From positions 1 through 52,818 of the forward strand of contig JAILCC010000010.1 of the NCBI GenBank assembly GCA_024680555.1: a stretch of DNA of 52,818 bases, written 5' to 3'. The notes below the pieces were generated by a model that saw only the letters and a list, made by a program, of their open reading frames with translations, made no database searches and was not told where the DNA came from. The translations under genes and the position numbers were made by a program. Shown here piece by piece: positions 44,526 to 52,768 of the stretch. The number at the start of each line of letters is the position of its first letter. Position 1 is the first letter of the stretch. The stretch comes from a bacterium. Lineage in GTDB: Bacteria > Cyanobacteriota > Vampirovibrionia > Gastranaerophilales > JAILCC01.

Positions 44526-44665
44526 TTGCTATAATGTCCGTATAATACCATTCCTCACAATATTATAACGAATAGTATTCAAATAGTAAATCAATTGAAT
44601 GGTGTAGTGTTATAGCTCAGACAGTTTGATTTTTTCAAATATTATAAAATCAGTTTCCGTGAGAA

Positions 44666-44694
44666 TTGAAAAGCTTGCAAATGTTTGTTATACT
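44666..44694 (+). promoter_or_regulatory. Sigma-70-type promoter of the first prepilin gene
   Basis: TTGAAA (44666-44671), a 17-base spacer and TATACT (44689-44694), each five of six to consensus. The predicted start lies about 27 bases before the ATG. Confidence 0.65.
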
Positions 44695-44727
44695 GGTATA
44701 GTATGAGAGTTTTATTTGGGGATAATT

Positions 44728-45552
44728 ATGAAGAAAAAAGCATTCACTCTTGCCGAAACGCTTATTACTCTTATGGTGATAGGTGTTGTAGCAGTATTAA
44801 CTCTGCCGGCAATGTTTCAAAATTATAAGGATATAAAGTACAAAAGTGCGTATAAAAAAATGCATTCTGCAATCATAAACGGTTTTAATCGTATGATTGC
44901 GGAAGAAACTATGTCGGGACATGAATCTACGGAAGATTTTGTGTCTGAAATGGGGAAATATTTTAAAATAACTTCTACGTGTGGTAATGATAATCTGCAA
45001 AATTGTTTTGCCGAAAAGATTACGACTGATGATGATGTTGTTGATATTTCAAAAATAAAAACCTCAAAAAATCTTGGCAAAGATTGGGATACTGATACCA
45101 ACGTCAATGGGCTTATGCTTGATGATGGAACAAGTATGCTCGTAGCATACAACAAAGATGGTTGTCTCGGCGCTGCAGATTCCCGTGAAGAAATAATAAA
45201 CAGTTGTGTTGCAATAGTTTATGATTTGGACAATAAATCCAATGGCAACAAACTCGGAAGCGCTGGTTCAAATGATATCGGGTTATATAATGCAAGTTTT
45301 AACAGTAGCGTAAATTGCGGCGAAATAGTTGAAATCGGGCGTAGTGGGACAAAACCGACAGTTAGATATGCCTTGAATGGTGCTGATGCACAGCAGGATG
45401 AATGTGCAGCGTTGTTAAGTGCGTTTGATTGTCCTTCCAGAGAATCAAATTGGCCGTTAATATCCACTTCAACCAGCGATGGGGTTATTTCTTGCAGCTA
45501 TGGTATAGAAAAACCGACATTGAGTACTGATCCTGCGGCAAATGCAAGATAA
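44728..45552 (+). CDS. Type IV prepilin-like protein 1
   Basis: A 274-residue protein. The leader MKKKA is followed by the prepilin-peptidase site A|FTLAET with the conserved Glu at position 5 of the mature protein, and a long hydrophobic helix (LITLMVIGVVAVLTLPAM). The globular part has seven cysteines, suggesting disulfides, and a DLDNKSNGNKLG...NDIG segment. I chose the ATG at 44728 because GGGGA lies seven bases upstream; the in-frame TTG at 44716 contains that site. It would be a minor pilin or pseudopilin; the assembly machinery is not in the window. Confidence 0.88.
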   Translation: MKKKAFTLAETLITLMVIGVVAVLTLPAMFQNYKDIKYKSAYKKMHSAIINGFNRMIAEETMSGHESTEDFVSEMGKYFKITSTCGNDNLQNCFAEKITTDDDVVDISKIKTSKNLGKDWDTDTNVNGLMLDDGTSMLVAYNKDGCLGAADSREEIINSCVAIVYDLDNKSNGNKLGSAGSNDIGLYNASFNSSVNCGEIVEIGRSGTKPTVRYALNGADAQQDECAALLSAFDCPSRESNWPLISTSTSDGVISCSYGIEKPTLSTDPAANAR

Positions 45553-45634
45553 GTGAATAACATACTTCATTATTTATTTTTATAAGAATCTATATCTCAT
45601 AAAGGGATATATCCCCCCAAAAGAGTATCTATTC

Positions 45635-45663
45635 TTGCACCATATTAAAACATAATATATAAT
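45635..45663 (+). promoter_or_regulatory. Promoter of the membrane pyrophosphatase gene
   Basis: TTGCAC (45635-45640), a 17-base spacer and a perfect TATAAT (45658-45663). The predicted start is about 37 bases before the ATG, which has an AAGGAG site. Confidence 0.65.
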
Positions 45664-45706
45664 TATCTTACTTGATACGTAGATAATTTCTTATAAGGAG
45701 ATAATA

Positions 45707-48124
45707 ATGAAGTTTTTAAAAGGACTCTTTAGTCTAAAGGCAATATTTATGTCTTTAGCTGTTGTTATGTTGATTTCCGGTATTGGTTTTGCCGGAGAGG
45801 CAGATTTGGTTGTGCCTGACCTAAAGGCGGATGCGTTTCAATATAACTTATTGCTAGTAGGTATAGCTATATCTGTATTGGGTGTGCTATTCGGGTTGTT
45901 TGAGTACTTTAAAATCCGTGCGGTAAAGACTCACAAATCTATGGCAGAAATAGGAAATTTGATTTTTGAAACTTGTAAAACTTATTTGGTTCAACAAGGC
46001 AAATTCCTTATCGGGCTTGAAATTTTGATTGGCATTTGTATTGCATTTTATTTTGGTTTTCTCCAAAAAATGCCTGCTGTAAATGTTCTGATTATATTAG
46101 GGTGGTCAATCTTGGGTATATTAGGTTCTTACGGCGTTGCATGGTTTGGTATAAGAATGAATACCCTTGCAAATTCAAGAACCGCATTCAAAGCTCTTGA
46201 AGGAGACCCTCTTAAAATATTGGGAATACCTTTGAGCGCAGGTATGAGTATCGGCGTTCTCCTTGTAAGTATAGAACTCATTATGATGTTAATAATTTTG
46301 TTATTTGTTCCGGGTGAACTTGCAGGTGCGTGTTTTATCGGTTTTGCTATAGGTGAATCGTTAGGTGCGAGTGCGCTTCGTGTTGCGGGCGGTATTTTTA
46401 CAAAAATCGCCGATATCGGTTCAGATTTGATGAAAATAGTATTTAAAATTAAAGAGGATGATCCGAGAAACCCCGGAGTTATTGCAGACTGTACCGGTGA
46501 CAATGCGGGCGACTCAATTGGACCTACTGCAGACGGTTTTGAAACATACGGCGTAACGGGTGTTGCTCTCGTCAGCTTTATACTTCTTGCTGTTACTCAG
46601 CCGTCATCTCAAGTAATTCTTCTTGCATGGATATTTGCAATGAGATTTTTAATGATTGTAACTTCTGTGGTTGCATACGGCATAAATACTCTTTTGAGTA
46701 AAATTTTATATTCAGGTAAAAAACTTGATTTTGAAGCGCCGCTAACAAATTTGGTATGGATAACTTCAATTTTATCAATTTGTATGACGTTCGGTGTTAG
46801 CAAATGGCTTCTTTCCGAAATAGGCGGAAATATTTGGCTCATACTTGCGATAATTATAAGCTGCGGTACTCTTGGTGCAGCGCTTATCCCCGAATTTACT
46901 AAAATATTTACAAGCCCGAAAGCAGCACATACAAAAGAAGTTTGTATCGCTTCAAGAGAAGGTGGAGCTTCATTAACAATATTATCTGGACTTGTTTCCG
47001 GAAACTTTTCAGGTTGTTGGATTGGTATGGTAATCGTATTTTTGATGGGAGTTGCGTATTTTGCAAGTCTTTATATTCCAGAAGCAATGATGATTTATCC
47101 GTCTGTATTTGCATTCGGCTTGGTTGCATTCGGATTTTTGGGAATGGGACCTGTTACGATTGCGGTAGACAGTTATGGACCTGTAACTGATAATGCTCAA
47201 TCGGTTTATGAGCTTTCCTTAATTGAAACAATTCCCGATATTGCAAAATCTATCGAAAAAGAATACGGCTTTAAACCCGATTTTGAGGTTGCTAAAAAAT
47301 ATCTTGAAGAAAATGACGGAGCAGGAAACACCTTTAAAGCGACATCAAAACCTGTTCTTATCGGTACTGCGGTAGTCGGTGCAACAACGATGATTTTCTC
47401 ATTGATATTGGTTATAAAAGAAGTATTAAATATAAATCCTGCTGAAATCTTGAACCTGCTTAATCCATACACTCTGCTTGGCTTCATTGCAGGCGGTGCG
47501 GTAATTTATTGGTTCTCCGGTGCGTCAATGCAGGCAGTTACGACAGGTGCATACAGAGCGGTTGAATATATTAAAGGAAACATTAAGCTCGAAACTGCTG
47601 ACGGCAAAGCTTCTACCGAAAATTCAAAAGAAGTTGTAAAAATTTGTACTCAATATGCGCAAAAGGGTATGGTAAATATATTTATTGCGCTATTCTCTTT
47701 TGCATTGGCATTTGCTTGTTTGTCATCACCAGCAACAGGAGAAAATGCAGTTTCTTTCTTTGTAAGTTATTTGATTGCGATTGCGGTATTTGGATTGTTC
47801 CAAGCGGTATTTATGGCAAATGCAGGTGGCTGCTGGGATAACGCAAAGAAAATTGTTGAAGTTGACCTTTGCGAAAAAGGAACTCCTTTGCACGATGCAA
47901 CTGTTGTTGGAGATACGGTTGGTGATCCGTTTAAGGATACTTCATCCGTTGCTATGAACCCGATTATCAAATTTACAACATTGTTTGGCTTGCTTGCTAT
48001 GGAAATTGCAATTTCCGAATCCTTTAGAGAAGTTGCACCCTGGGTGGGACTTGTATTTTTGATTATAGCGTTTGTCTTTGTATGGAAATCATTCTACGGA
48101 ATGAGAATACCGAAAAAAGACTAA
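45707..48124 (+). CDS. hppA: Divergent membrane-bound proton-pumping pyrophosphatase
   Basis: An 805-residue protein with about 16 membrane helices. It couples hydrolysis of pyrophosphate to ion export. Active-site segments are EDDPRNPGVIADCTGDNAGD and GDTVGDPFKDTSS. In the first, DCTGDNAGDSIGPTADGFE replaces the usual DNVGDNVGDCAGMAADLFE, as in the divergent subgroup. Lys544 in GAGNTFKATSK occupies the position that marks K+-independent enzymes. I therefore infer an H+-pumping, K+-independent enzyme. It has its own promoter and ends with a hairpin, flanked by prepilin genes. Confidence 0.93.
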   Translation: MKFLKGLFSLKAIFMSLAVVMLISGIGFAGEADLVVPDLKADAFQYNLLLVGIAISVLGVLFGLFEYFKIRAVKTHKSMAEIGNLIFETCKTYLVQQGKFLIGLEILIGICIAFYFGFLQKMPAVNVLIILGWSILGILGSYGVAWFGIRMNTLANSRTAFKALEGDPLKILGIPLSAGMSIGVLLVSIELIMMLIILLFVPGELAGACFIGFAIGESLGASALRVAGGIFTKIADIGSDLMKIVFKIKEDDPRNPGVIADCTGDNAGDSIGPTADGFETYGVTGVALVSFILLAVTQPSSQVILLAWIFAMRFLMIVTSVVAYGINTLLSKILYSGKKLDFEAPLTNLVWITSILSICMTFGVSKWLLSEIGGNIWLILAIIISCGTLGAALIPEFTKIFTSPKAAHTKEVCIASREGGASLTILSGLVSGNFSGCWIGMVIVFLMGVAYFASLYIPEAMMIYPSVFAFGLVAFGFLGMGPVTIAVDSYGPVTDNAQSVYELSLIETIPDIAKSIEKEYGFKPDFEVAKKYLEENDGAGNTFKATSKPVLIGTAVVGATTMIFSLILVIKEVLNINPAEILNLLNPYTLLGFIAGGAVIYWFSGASMQAVTTGAYRAVEYIKGNIKLETADGKASTENSKEVVKICTQYAQKGMVNIFIALFSFALAFACLSSPATGENAVSFFVSYLIAIAVFGLFQAVFMANAGGCWDNAKKIVEVDLCEKGTPLHDATVVGDTVGDPFKDTSSVAMNPIIKFTTLFGLLAMEIAISESFREVAPWVGLVFLIIAFVFVWKSFYGMRIPKKD

Positions 48125-48147
48125 TTCTTTTATGATATTTTAAAACA

Positions 48148-48177
48148 AGTTGCGGCAAGTTAAATCTTGCCGCAACT
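48148..48177 (+). terminator. Hairpin after hppA
   Basis: AGTTGCGGCAAG-TTAAAT-CTTGCCGCAACT is a perfect 12-bp stem 24 bases after the stop codon. It lacks a proper U-tract (GTTGTAAAT follows), so it may stabilise the mRNA end or terminate weakly. Confidence 0.6.
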
Positions 48178-48288
48178 GTTGTAAATAGGGGTAAATCGTA
48201 AAAATATTTACATAAAATAGAATTATCGTGAACATTATATTTCCGTTAATTCGCTTCTATCCCCTGTTTGGTATAGATTTTTAATAAA

Positions 48289-48316
48289 TTGCTTGCCAAT
48301 AATACATACATATATT
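48289..48316 (+). promoter_or_regulatory. Possible promoter close to prepilin gene 2
   Basis: TTGCTT, a 16-base spacer and TATATT. The predicted start would be only a few bases before the ATG at 48328, which has no ribosome-binding site, so the message could be nearly leaderless. Confidence 0.35.
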
Positions 48317-48327
48317 AAAATAATTGT

Positions 48328-48987
48328 ATGAATATGAATAAGAAAAAAGCTTTTACTATTGCGGAAATTGTTGTAGCTATGATGGTTTTGGGAACGATAG
48401 CTATGGTTTTGATGCCTGTGTTGTACAACGACACGGAAGAAAGAGTTACCGATGCTGCGTTGAATAAGACATACTCTACATTTCAACAAACAGCACGTTC
48501 TATCGGGCTTCTTATTTCCACTGGTAAAATTGCTCCCTCCTCAACACCGACATTTACTTTTTTCCAAGCATTAACTGAGACATCTAAAACAATAAATGTT
48601 ATGGATCTTTCTGATGTGGATAGTAATATTGATGTCAGAGGTGATGCGGATAACGCAAAGGCTAATATGGATGTGTATCTTGAGGATTATAACCCTGATA
48701 AAAAAGTTACAGGAATTACTCCAGGATACGCTAACACGGTTATTCTGAAAAATGGTGTATTTGTTATGCTTGATATTAGAGCTGCTGACGAATACATTGT
48801 TATAGATGTTAACGGCAAGAAAAAGCCTAATGAAGTAGGCAGAGATATATTTTACTTTACGGTTAATAAAGCAGATAGCAGTTCTTATTCCATAAAGCCT
48901 GCATCCGGCGGTAGTTGTGACATAAATTCAGACGATTTTAACGACCGTTTGGGATGTACAAGACAAAGGCTGAAAATCAAGCTTTAG
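48328..48987 (+). CDS. Type IV prepilin-like protein 2
   Basis: A 219-residue protein. Leader MNMNKKKA, cleavage before FTIAEI with Glu at mature position 5, then a hydrophobic helix (VVAMMVLGTIAMVLMPVL). The C-terminal half contains IVIDVNGKKKPNEVGRD, a possible calcium-binding or folding loop, and two late cysteines. The ATG at 48334 is an equally possible start. No clear ribosome-binding site. The next prepilin gene is 15 bases downstream, so the two are co-transcribed. Confidence 0.85.
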   Translation: MNMNKKKAFTIAEIVVAMMVLGTIAMVLMPVLYNDTEERVTDAALNKTYSTFQQTARSIGLLISTGKIAPSSTPTFTFFQALTETSKTINVMDLSDVDSNIDVRGDADNAKANMDVYLEDYNPDKKVTGITPGYANTVILKNGVFVMLDIRAADEYIVIDVNGKKKPNEVGRDIFYFTVNKADSSSYSIKPASGGSCDINSDDFNDRLGCTRQRLKIKL

Positions 48988-49002
48988 AAAGGTATCTCAG
49001 CT

Positions 49003-49686
49003 ATGAAAAAAAAGGCATTCACTTTTGTTGAATTGTTATTGGTTATGTTGGTATTGGGTATAATTATATCCCTGACTTTGCCTATCATTAAGAATATTAA
49101 GGATGACGAGGATATTTATCGCTCTTATATGAAAAAGGCAAATCAAGATATAACCGATGCAATGAGTATGATTTTTATAAGAGAACCAAATTTTACGGGC
49201 TTTGAAATGTTTGAAGCTCCTGCAGGTTCTTACGATAATGATTTGGTTAAGCAATTTTTTGGTACTAATATTAAAAACGTGCAATTAAGAAATGCTTTCA
49301 ATAAAGGTTTAAATACTTTTGAATGCGGAGTATGCACTGATGCAGATTCTTCGGAGTGTGCAAAGTTGATAGTAAAAAATGCTGCAGGATATGACGAAGA
49401 AAGAATGCAATGTGCTGCCGTTTCGTTCCAAGCACAAAAAACTGCGTTAGCTAATAATATTGCGGATAATCAACCCGGGCTTATTCTTGCAGGTAAACCA
49501 ATATTCGTTTTCCAATATCAATATTTTGAAAAAAATGATGCATTAAATCGTCCTGAGCCTATTTATGGGTTTGTATATGTCGATATGAACAAAGATAAAG
49601 GTCCTAATGAACTGTGCAAAGACAGATACAGATTTATCATATACAATGACCGTGTAGCTATGGATGGTTGCAATTTGGAATTATAA
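49003..49686 (+). CDS. Type IV prepilin-like protein 3
   Basis: A 227-residue protein. Leader MKKKA, cleavage before FTFVELLL with Glu at mature position 5, then a hydrophobic helix (VMLVLGIIISLTLPIIK). It has a cysteine cluster (FECGVCTDADSSECAK) and a YVDMNKDKGPNELCKDRYRF loop matching the DVNGKKKPNEVGRD loop of prepilin 2. An AAAGG site precedes the ATG. It is probably a minor pilin partner of the neighbouring prepilin. Confidence 0.87.
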   Translation: MKKKAFTFVELLLVMLVLGIIISLTLPIIKNIKDDEDIYRSYMKKANQDITDAMSMIFIREPNFTGFEMFEAPAGSYDNDLVKQFFGTNIKNVQLRNAFNKGLNTFECGVCTDADSSECAKLIVKNAAGYDEERMQCAAVSFQAQKTALANNIADNQPGLILAGKPIFVFQYQYFEKNDALNRPEPIYGFVYVDMNKDKGPNELCKDRYRFIIYNDRVAMDGCNLEL

Positions 49687-49714
49687 GATTGAGATTATAG
49701 GGTTAGCCTGATTC

Positions 49715-49794
49715 GCTTTGCTACCGCAGGCTTTTGCCCTCTGATACTCGAGTTTCACAACTTCGTTGTTCACTCTTTCGCAAAATTTGCTTGC
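49715..49794. repeat. Palindromic intergenic repeat, diverged copy 3
   Basis: Matches copies 1 and 2 near rpsP over about 70 bases (GCTTTGCTAC, then TTTTGCCCTCTGATACTCG, then the GTTGTTCACTCTTTCGCAAAA region) with several substitutions. The GCAAC/GTTGC stem is partly decayed. It starts 28 bases after the third prepilin gene and precedes the ribosomal operon promoter. Confidence 0.75.
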
Positions 49795-49842
49795 TTTTTA
49801 TATTTTTGTGTTACGATAGAGTTAAGATAACGCATCTGGCAA

Positions 49843-49872
49843 TTAAATTTGCATTTGAAAATTTTATATAAT
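49843..49872 (+). promoter_or_regulatory. Promoter of the rplC ribosomal operon
   Basis: A perfect TATAAT (49867-49872) with a weak TTAAAT 18 bases upstream. It is the best promoter in the 363-base gap before rplC and implies a leader of about 170 bases. Confidence 0.5.
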
Positions 49873-49879
49873 TTGAATG

Positions 49880-50036
49880 TGATCTACAATTGGGACAAGG
49901 GTTTCCGGCATTTAGCAAACCTGTTTTGTTATGTAGTCGGGGCATGCTGATATTGTAGGTTGGGCATGCGTCCAACGGTACAGAATGTTCCCTTGATGCT
50001 CAAGAAAGCAGATGTAATTTAGTAGCGCTCACAAAG
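49880..50036 (+). promoter_or_regulatory. Long 5' leader of the ribosomal operon
   Basis: This is about 160 untranslated bases, less AT-rich than nearby gaps. It includes a stem-loop at 49954-49982 (TGTA...TACA enclosing GTTGG...CCAAC). The rest of the 49687-50049 gap holds repeat copy 3 and the promoter. Autogenous control by a ribosomal protein is plausible but not shown; it does not look like a riboswitch I know. Confidence 0.4.
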
Positions 50037-50049
50037 AAAAGAGGAAAAA

Positions 50050-50685
50050 ATGACTCTAGGAGTAATTGGAAAAAAATTAGGTATGACACAGGTCTATGAT
50101 GAAAAGGGATCTGTAATTCCTGTTACCGTGGTTGAAGTAGAACCATTGACGGTAACTCAGGTGAAAACCGTTGATACGGACGGTTACAGTGCAGTTCAAG
50201 TAGGTACTTGCTCTTGCACGGAAAAGAAATTGTCAAAACCTCAACTTAGCCACTTGAAGAAGAATGAACTTCCTGCTATGAGCTATTTAAAAGAGTTCAG
50301 AGTAGACGATGCAAGTTCTTACAAAGTAGGCGACAAGGTTGACTTGACAGTATTAGACGGTGTAGCGAAGGTTGACGTTACAGGAAAGTCTATCGGTAAG
50401 GGTTTCCAAGGTACAGTTAAAAGACATAACTTTGGCAGAGGACCTATGGCTCACGGTTCAAAGAACCACAGAGAACCGGGTTCAATCGGTGCAGGTACTA
50501 CCCCCAGCCGTGTTTACAAAGGTAAAAGAATGGCAGGAAACATGGGTAATGAACAAGTTACTGTTACAAAGTTAAAAGTCGTAAAAATTGACCAAGAGAA
50601 AAATCTTATCTTGATTAAAGGTTCATTGCCGGGCTGCGAAGGCAGAATGGTTACAATTAAGCCTTCAAGAACGAAATGGAACTAA
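50050..50685 (+). CDS. rplC: Ribosomal protein uL3
   Basis: A 211-residue large-subunit protein. LGVIGKKLGMTQVYDEKG at the N-terminus and the FQGTVKRHNFGRGPMAHGSKNHREPGS loop reaching toward the peptidyl-transferase centre are standard. It is first in the operon after a long leader; rpsJ, which precedes rplC in most bacteria, is absent, as in cyanobacteria. The start has AGAGGA upstream. Confidence 0.98.
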   Translation: MTLGVIGKKLGMTQVYDEKGSVIPVTVVEVEPLTVTQVKTVDTDGYSAVQVGTCSCTEKKLSKPQLSHLKKNELPAMSYLKEFRVDDASSYKVGDKVDLTVLDGVAKVDVTGKSIGKGFQGTVKRHNFGRGPMAHGSKNHREPGSIGAGTTPSRVYKGKRMAGNMGNEQVTVTKLKVVKIDQEKNLILIKGSLPGCEGRMVTIKPSRTKWN

Positions 50686-50698
50686 GGAGAAATAAACA

Positions 50699-51334
50699 AT
50701 GTCAAAACAACTTACAATCCATAACAGCAACGGTAGTCAAGCAGGTCAAATAGATTTGGAAGAAAATGTATTTGGCGTAGAACCCAATGTTCACTTGATG
50801 CACTTGGCTGTTAGAAGACAATTAAACAATGCAAGAAGCGGTAACGCTTGTGCAAAAACCCGTGCGGAAGTCCGTGGGGGCGGTAGAAAACCTTGGAAGC
50901 AAAAAGGTACAGGTCGTGCACGTGCCGGCAGTTTGAGAAGTCCTTTGTTTGAAGGCGGCGGTGTTATCTTTGGACCTAAACCGAGAAGCTATGAAGTAAA
51001 AATGCCCGTTAAGGCAAGAAGAGTTGCTCTTAAATCTGCTCTTTCCGCAAGAGTTGAAGATACTACAATCATCAAAGATTTTTCAGCTTTAACCGCTCCG
51101 AAAACAAAGGAACTTGTTAAAGTTATTGATGGTTTAAAATTAACAGGAAAGATTTTAATTATTGCAGATACAAAACTTCAAGAAAATCAACATCTTGAAC
51201 TTGCTGCGAGAAATCTTCCAAATGTAAGAATAATTCTTCCTTCAAATATCAATGTAAAAGATATTTTGGAAGCAGATAGTGTTGTAATGAGTGAAGCTGC
51301 GGTTTCCGAAATTACGGAAAGGTTGATGAAATAA
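50699..51334 (+). CDS. rplD: Ribosomal protein uL4
   Basis: A 211-residue protein. The exit-tunnel loop RGGGRKPWKQKGTGRARAGS and the downstream FGPKPR are typical. In E. coli L4 represses its own operon through the leader and by termination; whether that applies here is unknown. It overlaps rplW by one base (TAATG). AAGGAG precedes the start. Confidence 0.98.
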   Translation: MSKQLTIHNSNGSQAGQIDLEENVFGVEPNVHLMHLAVRRQLNNARSGNACAKTRAEVRGGGRKPWKQKGTGRARAGSLRSPLFEGGGVIFGPKPRSYEVKMPVKARRVALKSALSARVEDTTIIKDFSALTAPKTKELVKVIDGLKLTGKILIIADTKLQENQHLELAARNLPNVRIILPSNINVKDILEADSVVMSEAAVSEITERLMK

Positions 51335-51645
51335 TGAGTAAAACTAGAACAAATACACAAAAACTTTACGATATTATTAAAAAGCCTTTAGTTACCGACA
51401 AGTCTCACCAGGCTATGGAAAAATATAACCAGTATACTTTCGAAGTAGCTAAAGATGCAACAAAAATCGAAATTAAAAAAGCCGTAGAATTGATTTTCCC
51501 CGGCAAAAAGGTAAAAGCAGTTAAAACTGTTTATATGCGTAGTCACGAAAAAAGAATGGGTTTGAAATACGGTAGAACTGATTCCTCTAAGAAGGCAATC
51601 GTTACTGTTGAAGGTGAACCCATAGAAGAGTTAACAGGAGTGTAA
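51334..51645 (+). CDS. rplW: Ribosomal protein uL23
   Basis: A 103-residue protein located at the tunnel exit where signal-recognition particle and trigger factor bind. It has KKPLVTDKSHQAMEKYNQYTFEVA, the family start, and EIKKAVELIFPGKKVKAVKT. Coupled to rplD by TAATG and three bases before rplB. Confidence 0.97.
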   Translation: MSKTRTNTQKLYDIIKKPLVTDKSHQAMEKYNQYTFEVAKDATKIEIKKAVELIFPGKKVKAVKTVYMRSHEKRMGLKYGRTDSSKKAIVTVEGEPIEELTGV

Positions 51646-51648
51646 ATT

Positions 51649-52473
51649 ATGGCAATTCGTAAAATAAATCCTACATCTCCGGGGCAAAGAGGAATGTCTT
51701 GTTTTGAATTTGACGAGATAACTACGGACAAACCGGAAAAATCTTTACTTGAGCCTATCAAAAAACGTTCCGGCCGCAACAACCAAGGTAAGATTACTTG
51801 CAGACACAAAGGTGGCGGACACAAAAGGGCATACAGAAAGATTGATTATAAAAGAGAAAAATTCGGCATACCTGCTACAGTTAAAACTGTTGAGTATGAC
51901 CCGAACAGAAATACCAGAATTTCATTGGTATTCTATGCTGACGGCGAAAAAAGATACATTTTGACACCGAAAGACTTAAATGTCGGCGATGTTATCGTAT
52001 CAGGTCCTGATGCAGATATCAAAACAGGTAATGCACTTCCTTTATATGCAGTTCCACTTGGTACAAATGTTCACTGTATTGAAGTTAAACCTCACAAAGG
52101 TGCACAAATGGTAAGAACTGCAGGTGCAAGTGCGCAAGTTATGGCTAAAGAAGGCGAATTTGTTACATTAAAATTACCAAGTTCGGAAATGAGAATGGTA
52201 AACAAAAACTGTATTGCTACCATTGGTGTTTTAGGTAACGAAGAAGCGAAAAACTTATCATTGGGCAAGGCTGGTCGAACTCGCCATTTAGGTATCAAAC
52301 CGACAGTCAGAGGTGTTGTTATGAACCCTGTTGATCACCCGCACGGTGGTGGTGAAGGTAAAACTTCTACAGGCGGCGCTCCTCAGACACCTTGGGGTAA
52401 ACCTGCACTCGGTTTGAGAACCAGAAAGAATAACAAAGAATCTGACAAGTTAATTGTTAGAAGACGTAAATAA
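51649..52473 (+). CDS. rplB: Ribosomal protein uL2
   Basis: A 274-residue protein of standard length. [11 protein letters not shown] at the start, [19 protein letters not shown], and the C-terminal [14 protein letters not shown] with the conserved histidine near the peptidyl-transferase centre are intact. It is in the expected order after rplW. Confidence 0.98.
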   Translation: MAIRKINPTSPGQRGMSCFEFDEITTDKPEKSLLEPIKKRSGRNNQGKITCRHKGGGHKRAYRKIDYKREKFGIPATVKTVEYDPNRNTRISLVFYADGEKRYILTPKDLNVGDVIVSGPDADIKTGNALPLYAVPLGTNVHCIEVKPHKGAQMVRTAGASAQVMAKEGEFVTLKLPSSEMRMVNKNCIATIGVLGNEEAKNLSLGKAGRTRHLGIKPTVRGVVMNPVDHPHGGGEGKTSTGGAPQTPWGKPALGLRTRKNNKESDKLIVRRRK

Positions 52474-52483
52474 GGAGAATTAA

Positions 52484-52765
52484 ATGGCACGTTCACTAAA
52501 AAAAGGTCCATTCGTTCACGAATCTTTAATGAAAAAAATTGAAAAAATGAATGAAGCAGGCGATAAAAAAGTGGTAAAAACTTGGTCAAGAGCATCGATG
52601 ATTGTTCCTGAAATGCTCGGACATACAATCGCTGTGCATAACGGGAAAACTCACGTTCCCATCTACGTAACAGAACAAATGGTTGGTCACAGACTCGGCG
52701 AATTTGCTCCGACAAGATTTTTCAGAGCACACGCAGGTCAGGACAAAACAGCGAAAAGGAAATAG
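52484..52765 (+). CDS. rpsS: Ribosomal protein uS19
   Basis: A 93-residue small-subunit protein that contacts S13 and the A-site finger. [42 protein letters not shown] and [15 protein letters not shown] are the family signatures. It is preceded by AAGGAG and followed three bases later by rplV. Confidence 0.98.
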   Translation: MARSLKKGPFVHESLMKKIEKMNEAGDKKVVKTWSRASMIVPEMLGHTIAVHNGKTHVPIYVTEQMVGHRLGEFAPTRFFRAHAGQDKTAKRK

Positions 52766-52768
52766 ATT

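Noticed and set aside
45596..45617. GGGATATATCCC hairpin after the first prepilin gene as a terminator
   Set aside because: The stem is short and AT-rich and no U-tract follows; it is next to the hppA promoter.
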